This document shows, piece by piece, positions 46,950-58,650 of a stretch of DNA of 64,000 nt. The stretch spans positions 195,939 through 259,938 of the forward strand of contig NW_003314346.1 in assembly GCF_000143415.4 (NCBI RefSeq), read 5' to 3'. Every line of letters starts with the position of its first letter. Within the stretch, counting starts at the first letter, position 1. The position numbers and the translations under genes were made by a program. The notes below the pieces were generated by a model. It made no database searches, was not told where the DNA came from, and was given only the letters and a program-made list of their open reading frames with translations. This DNA is from Selaginella moellendorffii (taxonomy: Eukaryota; Streptophyta; Lycopodiopsida; Selaginellales; Selaginellaceae).

Positions 46950-46961
46950 TGGTATCGGAGC
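46950..46961 (+). promoter_or_regulatory. C1 primer binding site
   Basis: TGGTATCGGAGC, three bases after the 5' LTR, is one base from the classical initiator-Met PBS. Minus-strand DNA synthesis would start here. Confidence 0.9.
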
Positions 46962-47005
46962 CTTCTCCTCAGTTCTAGCGAAGGATAGAGGCGGATTGCT
47001 GGGAG

Positions 47006-50000
47006 ATGGCAAGGGCAGGGCATAAGCGAACCCAGCGGACAGAACCTCCGCCAGAGCTGGAGCCTCCGGTCGAACAAGAGGCTATGGATGAGGAATCCTT
47101 GCATGAGGAGGACTCTAGTGAGGAAACTTCCAAACAGGAGTCCGGTGGCGAGGTTCGGTCGTCCAAGGCTCGATTGGACGTTCTAGAAGGTCAATTGGCG
47201 CAGACCAATGCCCTGCTGGAGACTCTCGTACGCAAGCTAAAGCGTGACGAGAAACGGAAGAAAAGGCGAAAGACTGCGGATGCTGGCAGCGCAGAAGGTG
47301 CGGACCCTTCGGCAGGGACTGAGGCAAAACCAGACAAGGTCGAACAGACCGAAGTGGAATCAGTCCCTCAGGCAGTTCCCAAGTACAAACCAAAGCCCCC
47401 ACCGGTGTTCAAGGGAGTGAACGACTATAAGGTTGTGGAGGATTGGTTTTACGATATGGAGGACTACTTCCGAGCGTTACGGTTACCGAGCTCGGAGAAG
47501 GTCCCATGTGCAAAACCATACTTGGCAGATAATGCCAAGTCTTGGTGGAGAACAACGGAGGCCAACGAAGGACCGGTGGCCACCTGGGACATGATGAAGG
47601 CGAGGATCCGCGCGACATACGTTCCTCCGAATGCCACTCTGCATCTGAGAGATGAGCTGAGTAGGCTGAAGCAGACTGGAACCATCCAGGAATATGTGAA
47701 TGGGTTCATGGCAAAGAGGATACTTGTCACGGACATGGGGGATATGGATGCGTTCCATGCCTTTATATCAGGTTTGCAAACCTGGGCTCGCGGTGAGGTG
47801 ATGCGCTGGAACCCGACCAACTACAAGGAAGCGTTGGATGCGGCCATCAAGGTGCATTTCAACGATAACCTGCGAAAGGGGAACACGACGGGGTCGGGAT
47901 CCACATTTCACAAAGGGGCCAAACCGAGGGGAACATATAGCAGGGGGAAATTCAAGAAGAGTTTCTCTAAGAATGAGTCCTCGGGATTTCGGAAAGGCAA
48001 ATCCGGTGGCCAGCGAGCAAGTACGTGGGGGAGTCAAGCGAAAAGAGACAAACCCACGGATAAGAAGGTCAAGTCATATAGCAGCGTGGGAAACAACGTA
48101 TGCTATAACTGCGGTGAAGCGGGACACTTTTCAAGGGAATGTCCCTACCCGAAGAAGGCCAGAGCCAATATGGCCATCAAGTCGGGCGAAGTCCAAAATG
48201 AGGTATGTGATCCAGTCCCTAACTCAAAGTTACTCATTACACGAGCAACTTTGGTAGAGAGTCGGTCGCGACATCTACTAGCCCTCCGAGGGAAGCTCGG
48301 AGGTAGCTTTGTTAAGATCCTTATTGACACGGGTGCTTCGGATAATTTTGTGGCTGCAGACATAGTCCGGCAAGCCGGACTAACGGTGCAGCGGCTAGGC
48401 GAACCAAGGACTATAGAGTTTGTTCAAGGTAGCCAAAGCACCGATGAGGTACTTCGACAAGCGAAAGTCGAAGTAGGGACTTGGAAGGTAGACATGGATT
48501 TCACCGTGTTGGACATGGCGGGATTTGAGGTGATCTTCGGGATGGACTGGTTCAATCGGTTCGTGGTAGCCCTACATGGACAAGGTAGGAACCTTGTGGT
48601 ACTGGCGAATGCCCAAGGAAGAAGATCTAGGGTGGAAGCCCAGGATCTAAAGGTAGGGCAAAGCAAGGCCAAAGAATCCTGCTTAAACCTGGTGTCCACG
48701 AGAGGACAACTCACTAAAGGAACTAAGGCAGCCTTTTTGTGCTTACTCTCGGTGAAGAGTGACAAAAAGACAAGAACGGAAGAAGTGCCTTTAGTGATCC
48801 AGCGGGTGTTGGACCAATTCCAGGATACCATGCCGGAGGAGCTACCGGCGGGGCTGCCCCCAGCACGACCGATAGAACATAAGATTGAGCTGGTCGAGGG
48901 TGCTGAGGCAGTGGTTCGTCCCCCTTATCGTTTGAACGAAAAAGAACTCAAGGAGCTCAGGTGCCAACTAGAGGAGTTGGTGGACAAAGGGTATGTTAGG
49001 TTGAGCAAGTCGCCGTATGGGGCGCCGGTGTTATTTGTGAAAAAGAAAGATGGATCTATGCGCATGTGCATAGACTACCGCTTGCTCAACAAGTATACAA
49101 AGAAGAACAAGTACCCTTTGCCAAGGATTGAGGACCTGTTCGATAGGTTGGGAAAGGCAAAATACTTCTCGAGGATTGACCTAAGGTCAGGATACTACCA
49201 GATCAGGGTAGCCGAGGAAGATGTCGAGAAGACAACCTGTCGAACGAGGTATGGGAGCTTTGAGTTTCTGGTGATGCCCTTCGGGCTATGTAATGCGCCG
49301 GCAACGTTTTCGGCGCTAATGAACCACGTCTTTGTACCCTATCTGGATCACTTCGTGGTCGTCTATATCGACGACATCCTGATCTATAGCGAGACGCTAG
49401 AAGAGCATGCCGAACACTTGGCGAAGGTGTTTGAGAAACTAAGGGAACACAAGCTGTATGCTAAAGAGAGCAAATGTGACTTTGCTCAACAAGAGGTAAA
49501 GTTTCTCGGGCATGTGGTGGGCCAGGACGGGCTCAAGGTGGACCCGGAGAAGGTCCAAGCGATCCAGGAATGGGAGCGACCATCGAATGTACATGAGTTG
49601 AGGGCGTTCCTGGGGCTATGCAACTACTATCGAAAGTTTATCAGACACTATTCAAGAGTAGCCCTGCCCTTAACGGACCAAACAGGAAAAGGGAAGATGG
49701 TATGGACAGCAGAATGCGAGGCGGCATTCGTCCACCTCAAAGGGAAGTTGAGGAAGGCTCCCGTATTGGCATTGCCAGACTTTGGTAAGGACTTTGAGGT
49801 AGAAACGGATGCTTCGGACTTTGCGTTGGGCGCAGTTCTGAAGCAAGACAACCATCCGGTAGCGTTCTTCTCGAAGAAGCTGGACAAGGCTCAACGGAAG
49901 TGGCCTGCCCATGAGAAGGAATTGTTTGCGGTGGTCAAGGCACTCAAGGAGTGGCGACACTACCTTGGGAGACACTTCAAGGTTTACACGGACAATGTGG

Positions 50001-51775
50001 CGACGAAACACTTCTTGTCACAGCCCGACCTAAGAGGGAAACAAGGTCGGTGGGCCAATGCCTTGGCCGAGTTTGATTGCGAAATTCTGTACAAGCCTGG
50101 GAAGAGCAACATCGTGGCGGATGCGCTAAGTCGAAAAGCGAGCTTGAAGTTGGCAATATCCAGCGCAACAGCAACCTTCTGGGACGATGTGCGGACAGCA
50201 TATGAGAACGATGGTCTAGCACAAGAAGTGTTGCTGAGGAATCTAGAGGCGCGGGAAGCTCACCAGAGAGGTGAGCTGCCAACGGAAGAGAAAACGGGCT
50301 ATGCGGAACGCAACGGACTCATTTATTACAAGCAAACGAGGGTGTATGTTCCAGAAGGGGAACTAAGGAAGGTGGCCTTAGAAGAGTGTCATGACGGACC
50401 TCTTGCGGGACACGGCGGAGTGCCCAAGACGATGGGCTTACTCAAGAGGAAGTACCATTGGCCAGATATGGCTAAGGACGTCCAAGACTATGTAAAGACA
50501 TGTCCAACATGTCAGCAGGTCAAAGCCGTGACTAAGGCTAGTGGGGGCTTGTTGCAAAGCATCCCAATTCCAGATCGCCCGTGGAAATGTCTTACGATGG
50601 ACTTCATCACGGGACTACCCCCAAGCGAGGGGTTTGATGCGATATTCGTGGTGGTGGACCGATTTTCAAAGATGGCACATTTCATACCCACCACAACGGA
50701 CGTGGATGCGGAAGGTGTGGCGAAGCTGTTCTTTGAACAAGTGGTTCGAGTGCGGGGAAGGCCGGAAGAGATTATCTCAGATCGAGATAAGATCTTCACT
50801 AGTAGGTTCTGGAGGACACTCCTAGAACAGTATCGCACCAAATTGAAATTCAGCACAGCCTATCACCCACAGACAGGTAATGGGTATTAAGTCAAGATTG
50901 ATGGCACTAACACTTCTTGACAGACGGACAAACGGAAAGGGTGAATAGGCAGCTGGAGGATTATTTGCGATGCTATGTCTCGGGAGACCAGACCGACTGG
51001 GTAAGTCATTTGGGACTTGCGGAAATGTGTTATAACAACTCACCACACTCAAGCATCGGGGTGAGTCCATGGGAAGTCATCAATGGGCGAGCTATTGAAG
51101 GTCCTGTGGAACTCGGCGTGGCCGAGTATCATGGAGAGTTACCCGCAGTGGAGGCATTCACGGCGGAAAGACTCAACATTTGGAATCTAGTGAGGGATTC
51201 CTTGGAACGGGCTCAACAAAGGCAAACTAAGTACGCGAACCAAAAGCGTCGGGATGTGGAGTTCCAAGCTGGGGAGAAGGTGTGGCTGAACACCAAGAAC
51301 CTCAGACTACCAAGCTGGATCAGCCGAAAGTTGACCCAAAGGTAAAGACGCATGTATTCCTGTAAATGAATTGATCTTGAGTTCCTTAAGCAGGTTCGCG
51401 GGGCCTTATAAGATTGAGGCACGAATCGGTAAAGTGGCTTACCGACTCCAACTTCCTCGAGAGATGGGGAAGATGCACCCAGTGTTCCACGTGAACTTAC
51501 TCAAGCCGTACTTTGAGGATCCGCTTCGCAAGGACCAAGTGAGACCTTTACCTGAGGTTATCCAAGGGGAAGAGGAATACGAAGTCGAGGCCATCCTCAA
51601 TGCGCGCAAGAGCAAGCGACAAGGACGCGAGGTGAGAGAGTTCCATGTGAAGTGGAAAGGATTTCCACACTGCGAAGCAACGTGGGAACCGGAGGAGAAC
51701 CTAGCGAACGCTCGAGATCTAGTGGAGGAATTTCTGCAAGGCAGAACTTTATGTACTTATGCAAAATTCAATTAA
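47006..51775 (+). CDS. gag-pol: C1 Gag-Pol polyprotein with two tiny introns (1,556 aa)
   Basis: Exons 47006-50876, 50924-51341 and 51394-51775 join in one open frame. Domain order: acidic Gag start and Gag core; CCHC zinc knuckle ([14 protein letters not shown], about 366-379); aspartic protease ([10 protein letters not shown] about 441); RT ([21 protein letters not shown] about 787); RNase H ([11 protein letters not shown] about 935); integrase zinc motif (CPTCQQVK, about 1166), catalytic D about 1199 and D about 1259; then E about 1295 in exon 2 and a C-terminal chromodomain ([17 protein letters not shown]). The D-to-E gap is 35 residues only after splicing. Gag and Pol are in one frame with no frameshift. 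The ATG at 47006 is the first in frame after the PBS. Unspliced RNA would stop at 50890, before the catalytic Glu. Confidence 0.93.
50877..50923 (+). other. C1 intron 1 (47 bp) in the integrase core
   Basis: Donor CAG/GTAATG, branch-like CACTAAC, acceptor TTGACAG. It splits the HPQTDGQTE motif, and removal restores that motif and the frame. A same-length intron is at 38480-38526 in C2. Confidence 0.88.
51342..51393 (+). other. C1 intron 2 (52 bp) before the chromodomain region
   Basis: Donor AAG/GTAAAG, acceptor TTAAGCAG. Removal joins KLTQR to FAGPYKI, the usual gypsy integrase C-terminal motif. It is conserved in C2 at 38943-38994. Confidence 0.88.
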
Positions 51776-52166
51776 AAATATCAATTTGCAAAGTTGAGCA
51801 AATGGCATATGTTGGGACCCGAAGGCGCGCCAAAGGTAAGCTAATTAGCATGGGTTGGATAGGTCGACCAGGCGTAGGGCACTACGCCCGACTCCCTGCG
51901 GGGATGTCGAATCCGTAGACGTATTCTACGGAGGTTGGGTTCGAGTCCCAACCCCCTAGTAAAGCAAGGCTGGGTTCAAGTCCCGACCCTATACTAGGGC
52001 GTGGTGAGGTGAGGAATATAGGGACACCTATATTCCGTTGTCATGGGCTCTTGGCCGGGGAGGCTAACTTAGGCACACCGCTAAGTGGGGGGATGCCCCC
52101 GGAGACATGGACAACAAGTCGTAGGATAAAACGAGACGTTCGATGTGGGCATCGAACTTCTTCTAT
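51776..52166 (+). other. C1 region between pol and 3' LTR
   Basis: Non-coding; no frame of note. It is nearly identical to 39377-39766 of C2. Confidence 0.8.
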
Positions 52167-52178
52167 GGGTGGTGGAGT
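52167..52178 (+). promoter_or_regulatory. C1 polypurine tract
   Basis: GGGTGGTGGAGT directly precedes the 3' LTR, the same as in element B. Confidence 0.78.
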
Positions 52179-53325
52179 TGTAAGGAACCGACTCCCCGAG
52201 ATGTCGTAGGCTAAAGGATCCCCAAAAGCTTGACCGAAGTGACAAAGAGTTCATCGGATGGGACCAAGTCGAGGATCGAGTCCAAGACCGACTCTAGGAC
52301 CGAGTTCGAGATAGAGTCCGGAATCGAATCCGAGACCGACTCGGGGACCGAGTTCGAGTCCGAGTTCGAGACCGAGTTCGAGACGGAGTCCGGATCCGAA
52401 ATCGGGTCCGAGACCGAGTCCGAGGTCGAGTCCGAGGTCGGGTCCGAGATCGGGTCCGAGATCGAGTCCGTGATCGAGTCCGAACCCGAATCCGAAGTCG
52501 GATCCGAAATCGGGTCCGAGATCGAGCCAGAGACTAAGTCCAAATACTAATACGGGTCAAGGGGTGAAAGCCCAAAGCGTGCGTCTCCCAGGGGGGGGGG
52601 GCTGCAGGGGGTTCCAAAAGTATAGTAGGGATAGTGAGGTCCAGGAACCAGTTTAGAAGGGACTCTCCAGTTGGGCTTCCAAACCGACTTGAGGTTGGGA
52701 CTGGGACCGAGGGGCCTTGGGTGGGAGTGAGCATGGACTTGGCTGGTGCCGGAGGGGCCATCCAAGGAAGTGCTCAAGAGCAGCTCCCACTCCCGAAAGG
52801 GAAACCGGTTGCGGTGCTCCCGGCTCAGGTGGAGTGGTGCCCCACTTGAGTACCTTGTGGCTCATTGGTCCTCGCCCTTCCGGGGGCTTGGGCCTTTCCT
52901 TCGGGATGGAAGAGGGGGGGTAGAGGTACCCATACCGGGCCGTTAGGCCACGGTGTTTCGCCCCGACGTCCCGAAGCAAGTGCTGCACCCAAGGCTTGGG
53001 ATTTAGAGGGTCCCATGATCAAGCCTTGTGATACCTTGGGGTGTTAGGAATCTGGAGGCTTGGTGTGCTTGGCTGCTTGTGCCTGCGGGGAGTGTAGCCG
53101 AACCTTAAGTCCAGTCTAACCCGGGGAGGGGGATTGGGAGAGATTTGGGAATCCGTAGATGGATGGCTAACACTCCGTTGCTCGTGCAGTAAGTAGTTGA
53201 AACCAAGTAGGAGCTGGCACCATAGGCGAGAACCTTGGCGAGGGAACTTAGCACAAGCCAAGGCGGAGTTGGTCGGATAGGCGAGGTAAGCTGGCAAATT
53301 GGAAAGGAAAAATTTGTGGCTTACA
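52179..53325 (+). repeat. C1 3' LTR
   Basis: 1,147 bp. Near-identical to the 5' LTR, with differences concentrated near 52640-52670 and 52735-52770. Confidence 0.95.
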
Positions 53326-53863
53326 CTATGCCATGTCAGTGATTCGAACTTTGCCATGCCGTGTCAGCGATCCGCGCCAAGATTATTCGCCGTGTAAAGG
53401 AATAATTATGCTGTGTGTGTACGTGCATTTATGGCAATATAAGGCCACACGCCATTCAAAGAATAATGCTAGTCGAGCATTTTTTGGTGCATTTTTGGGT
53501 TCAAAATTGCATGAGCCCACATGCTATAAAGTTTACCTGTACCAAAAATAGAAACAGCTTTATTTACTTGGGAATTTAAGTGGTTGAGGCATTTTTAAAC
53601 TTACAAACACATGCCCTACTTACATTCCTTTGGTTGCTTAAAATTCAAAAATATTATAAACCTTTCTTTTTGCATTTTCAATGTTTTCAATTATGGTTTT
53701 TGATTTTCGTAGGACCAGCCTAGTAATCTATTTGCATCCCGTCATGTTTATAGCTAGCTTTCGTTTGTCCCCTTCACTAGCCTCAGATACATCTGCTCGG
53801 CATCTGCCTCTTACAGCATTTGCCCAGAAAGGGCATCTTTCTTCACGCAGCTTTTGCCACATG

Positions 53864-53889
53864 TTTAGGGTTTAGGGTTTAGGGTTTAG
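53864..53889 (+). repeat. Telomere-like tract inside copy 3
   Basis: Three clean TTTAGGG units plus part of a fourth, homologous to 10284-10314 and 24325-24357. Confidence 0.92.
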
Positions 53890-54477
53890 CAATTCAGTAA
53901 CTTGATAAACATGCAAATACAGAACTTGATGCAAAATCCTTTGATATGTCACAATGCCCTTAGGACCATAAACACATTTGAATAGAGAGGGTCCTTTCAT
54001 TTCATAACTTCTTACGTAGATCTTGGTGAAACCAGAGTTAGTGAAGTTAGTGAAGTGAAAATAACAGTTGGATCTATGGCAAATGCCCTTGAAACATTGT
54101 AAGGCTCGTGTGGTCTCATGTGGTGTCCGATCGAGATGCTTCTTTGCAGGGTCATCAAGAAGGACATTGTATACCATTCTTTATTTAGCTAAACATCTGG
54201 CATTTTTGGAAATACAAGATGCTTTGGAATATCCAATCATGCATGGTATAAATATAGCGAGGGTATTAAATGATATCCCAATCATGATCTTTCTTTTGGA
54301 TTTCGCGTGCATGCAGTCCGAGGAATGATGACGTTGCGGATTTCTTTTGGATTTCATGTGCATGCATGCGTGCGGCGATCCAGAAATTAATGGTGGCGCC
54401 CAAGTCCGAGGAATGATGACGTTGCGGGATTACCAACAGTCGTGACATTTCGCGCGTGTGAGGTTAGGTTTTGCATC

Positions 54478-54648
54478 ATACTCGCACTCGCACACTCGCG
54501 CTCGCATCGCGCTCCCACTCGTGATCACGCTCACATTCGCGCTCATCTACCTTCTCTACAGGTTTCTCGTGTGCATCGGCGTCCACTCGCGCTTGCATCA
54601 CACTCGCGCTCGCATCGCGCTCATGTGCATCGGCGTCCACTTCAAGAC
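54478..54648. repeat. CGCTCGCATCGCGCTC repeat upstream of gene B, copy 3
   Basis: Short CTCGCGCTCGCATCGCGCTC-like units and a doubled GTGTGCATCGGCGTCCACT motif. The counterparts are 13045-13165 and 23290-23425. The position, about 200 bp before the gene B start codon, suggests promoter or 5' UTR sequence. Confidence 0.65.
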
Positions 54649-55759
54649 ACACCCAGTTTGTAACTTCCCCGCCAACTCTGCCGCCCACTCTGCCACCCAC
54701 ACGCAGCCCACTTGGCATCCTGGGAGATTTCAGCGCTACTCTCCAATTGTAAGTGGCAGAGTAGCCTTGCTGCTACGATCCGCTGCACACACAGTGCACA
54801 TTCACCAGCGAGTCTGGCCTCGATTGTCACGCCTCCATTCGGCTTCAAATGGTAAGTCTTTTAGGCCAAGTAGAAAATGGCATGAGACCACATGCCATTC
54901 AGTAGCAACATTGGCATGCACCGATTGGGCTCTCGAGTGCAGTCCAGTTACAGATGGCGTGTAGCCTCACGCCATCTTAGGATGCATCCTCAAGACATCT
55001 GATGTAGTGGTGAATGGCGTGTGGCCTCATGTTATTTCCAGCTGCTAGCTTTTCATCTGTCAGCTCTAATTGTTGTGCATTTCTGAACAGGCGAGGAATT
55101 GCGTTCTTCTTCCAGCCACTGTCAATGTGGATGCAGAGAAGGGGGAGGAGCTCACCAGTTGGACTTTTGGGATGGAAGGCAAGGATCTGAGGCTGTACAA
55201 CACAGATGGTGGGAAAAAAGAATGCATGGGGATCCTCATCCAAGTGACAGACACTCCATGCAGTTCCATGCAAGAATATGGACTGGCACTTGTGGTAGAG
55301 ACAGCGTCCACCTTCAATATCCACCTTGCACATCCTAGCGGCTTCCCGAAGGGGGGCAGCGGCTATGAGCAATTCCTAGAGGGAGCTAGAGAGAGGTTGT
55401 CCAGGAGGCCCACAATTTCAAAGATGCTGCGGGTCTATGAAGATCACATGGAATCCACGGACCTCACCTACGGCAATGTTCAAAAACTATATTCCAACAT
55501 TGAGCCGTTGAGAGTGCCTCTAGTTTGCGAAGCGAAGGGGAAGGGGGTCGATCTGGAAACTACCCCGAAGCAGAAAAGGGTGGTCAAGCTCAAGCCGACG
55601 TCCGACTCTCCTGCTCCAAAAAAGAAGCTACTCAATGATGCCATTGCCTCGGGTTCGAACACTACACCCACCAAAAAGAAGAGCCGCAAAGAGCAGAAAG
55701 AGCAAGAAGAGGCAGCAAAAATTGTCGCAGATAATAGTACTTGTTACTATTCCAACAAA

Positions 55760-56160
55760 GTATATACAATCGATGTGAGCCGTATCGACATCCAAAGCAA
55801 ATACAACCACAGGCTAGTATCTGATGAGTGGGTGGAGAAACTGAAGCAGAAGATGCTGGCAAGTCCAGTAACACCCGACATCGCAGACGTGATCCCCTAC
55901 TACCGAACAATGAAGGGCGAGACGAGTTTTCCAGACTTGATCAATAGGAAGGTGTTGGACGATCAGAACATCCGGTTCTATGCCGTCTCTGGGCAGCATT
56001 TTAGCTTGGCAATGCAAGAGATAGTTGTGGATATTATGGTGGGCGAGGAGGTGAAGAAAGTCTTCAAGACAAGAGTTGTCCACCTGATAAAAGGCAACTC
56101 GCCCCTCCAATCTATCATATACATCTCCCACGCGCAGAATGTCAAGCAAGAAACGTGTTA
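55760..56160 (+). other. ParB-like domain of gene B
   Basis: The segment follows the ParB N-terminal (ParB/Srx fold) pattern: a beta strand and I-x-I element with a following Arg (IDVSRIDIQSKYNHR), a helix (SDEWVEKLKQKM), a core GxH-type motif (YAVSGQHFSLAMQ, comparable with the G-E/H-R/H-R box of ParB), and a late strand and helix with Asn (IYISHAQNVKQ). In the family this fold binds CTP or acts as a nuclease next to DNA-binding domains. Assigned by eye from the motif pattern only. Copies 1 and 2 lose everything after SDEWVEKLKQK. Confidence 0.55.
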
Positions 56161-58439
56161 CAAATCGGGTCTGCACGAGACATTGGCACGAACATGGAAG
56201 CTCTAGGTTCAACTGAAGAAGCCACAAAAACCAGGACAAGGACGTGCACTAGCAACTAGCGCCTGGCAGGTAAGCCTCGTTGTATGTGGCATAGCATGTG
56301 GCCTCACGCCATTTCCATTGCAGGAATTCTCGAGTCTTCTCTCGAAAACACTGGGGTCAATGACACACTCAGCATCCATAACATTCTACTCGCGACAAAA
56401 GTTGTTTTTGACAAATGGGTAGATGTGCTGAGGAGGTACCATGACGGGGAGTTGCTAAACTCAATGGGTGTGGAGGATGGCCAAAAGCCCAATGATTTGA
56501 AGCTCAACGCCTTGCGTTTCTCGTGGTCTCTAGATGACGACGACCTTCTGATAATGGCTAATGCTCTTCTACGTGGTGAGGTAGTCTTCAACAAGACCAA
56601 AATGACTCCCGGCCATATTGTGACATACGAGGACTTGTGCACGACTCTGAGAGCTCGTGCACTATTGAAGGATTGGATCTTCGAGCAAGTGGCCGTGGAG
56701 AGGGTGAGCATCGACACCACGCAAGAGATGATGGAAGAGCTGGAGTTGTCAAATGAAGACATCGACGAGTACGTGAAGGGGGCCCCAAGTTCATCAATCT
56801 GCTGCGGGATGCCACGAAAAGTAAAGCTGAGAAGTTGGATCAGTATCCAAATTTCATTAAGAGGGATGTCGACCGCCGGCTTCAGAAACAGCTTGACCCC
56901 GCAGCAGAGGCCTATTGAGAACCTTACCGGGTATACGTGAATTTGGATGAGGATCAAAGGTGGAGGAGCATCGTTTCCCGCGGAGATGAGAAGGTCAAGA
57001 ACATCTTTTGTGTGATGGACTTCACAAACGAGGAGATCACTCATGCAAACGAAGTCAGCTCCATCATTGACTTAATGGTGGGACTTGCGGAGGTGGAATC
57101 TTCAGTCCACTATATGATCTACGACTTCGAATCCTATCACAAGTTCTGGAAGGCCTTGAACGAGGTGAAGGCTCGGTTGAAAGGCAAGGAGATGCGGGAG
57201 ATCCATGGGATAATGGCTAAGAAGAAGATACCGACGAATGTCCGCATCTTCACACTCGCCCTTGTTAATGGTCCTACAGCAGAGTGGGACTGGAGTGACT
57301 TCCCAGCTTCGTTCGACAAGGCCGATCGAATTGATCTGAGGGAGGTCAATTTACCCGTGCCTGAGGAACTGAAGACGGCTATGGAGCTTTCGAATCCAAA
57401 GAAAGCTCCAGGTGCAGCATGGGAAATGCTCAGCTGGGTCTTCAACGCAATAGCGGGTGGGTCACCTGCTTCCGACTCCAAGGGCAAATGTGTTGTCGAG
57501 TACAACTGCGGCAGACTATTCTTTCGAGCCGCACTACTCAAGGGTGTCCCGTGTGTTGCGGTGACAAACTCCATTGAAGAGGTGACTTCAATGGAGCATA
57601 TAATTACAGTTGCCAAAGAAAAACAGTATCTTCTCTACGAACCTGGTGAGTACGCACTTTAAGTTTAAATGTTATCTCACAAGCTCTGTATGCAAGAGCG
57701 TGGCCACCCCCAGATGCTGAAACGGTGTTAACAGCTACTGTTGAAGAAACCCATGTTGGGCCGAGCTCACAACCTGCACAACGTAAGGTCACGTGAGGCC
57801 TCACGCCATTTTGATTATAGATTGTTGTGAATATTCAGACACGAGGACTAAAAAGCGCACTGGTGGCGCGTCGAAGAAGGACAAACAGACAAGCAATAGG
57901 AAAAAAGGAGGTACAAATTATATTTGCAATGGCGTGTGGTCTCATGCCATTCCTTGCAGGAGACACTTCTTCAAAGGCAAAACAGGCAAGCACCAGCCAA
58001 GCTCAAACTGACACTGGTCATAAAAAGCAAAAGCACGTTGGACAGTCGTCGGGATCAGAGGCGTTTGATTCGAAAAGGAAGAAGGGCAACAAAAAGATGA
58101 TAGGTAATGCCTCGCGGTTATGGCGTGTGTGCTCATGCCATTCATTGCAGATCAAGGGCTGAGTGAAAGCAGGCAGTCACCACCTCCTGACTCAGATTCC
58201 TATGGCGGACTCCCCTTCCCCAATCTCAATGGAGAGGTACAATGGATGAGGGATGCTTTTCAAGTCAGGGCCACGTTTTTCTCATCTCGTCGTCTTCGAA
58301 GGGTGCAAGAACGTGCAGAAACCATGTTAAGACAGTCGAGTGAGGATACAGTCCTAGGTCATGCACTAAAACAGGCTATGGATGTCTTGTATTTTGAGAT
58401 GGAGACTCGGCCAGATGATTTTCCCAAGATGGTCCTGGA

Positions 58440-58650
58440 AGAACAAGCCATCCAGCCTGAGCAGCCTATGGAAGAAATGCAGGAGGGGGATGAGGAACCA
58501 GAGAAAGATAATGAGCAGGAAGAGCAGAAGGACGAAGAGGAGGAACAACAAGACGAGGACGAAGAAGAGGAGGACCAAGAGGACTTGGATGGTCCTCACA
58601 ATGGTGATGATCACAATAACGACGACGACGATGATGACGATGATTGCTAG
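58440..58650 (+). other. Acidic tract of gene B
   Basis: About 70 residues, mainly Glu and Asp with Gln, ending in a run of Asp. A TAG follows, but the frame continues open to a donor at 58703, so the stop is probably a mutation. Acidic tracts of this kind occur in chromatin-associated proteins. Confidence 0.7.

Larger units (their letters stand above)
45794..53330 (+). mobile_element. Chromovirus C1 (Ty3/gypsy), structurally complete
   Basis: The element proper is 45799-53325 (7,527 bp), with TSD CTATG at 45794-45798 and 53326-53330. LTRs are 1,148 and 1,147 bp and differ at about 14 positions by eye. PBS, Gag-Pol with chromodomain and purine tract are all present. The joined flanks match the uninterrupted transposon copies 1 and 2. 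This is the best candidate in the window for a recently autonomous element. Confidence 0.95.

Noticed and set aside
50891-50923. C1 as a simple pseudogene because of the TAA at 50888-50890
   Set aside because: The stop lies within a GT...AG intron whose removal restores the integrase motif, the frame and the D-35-E spacing.
56304-57044. 246-codon minus-strand frame
   Set aside because: Antisense of gene B exon 3 with no recognised motif. The plus strand has splice signals and frame continuity.
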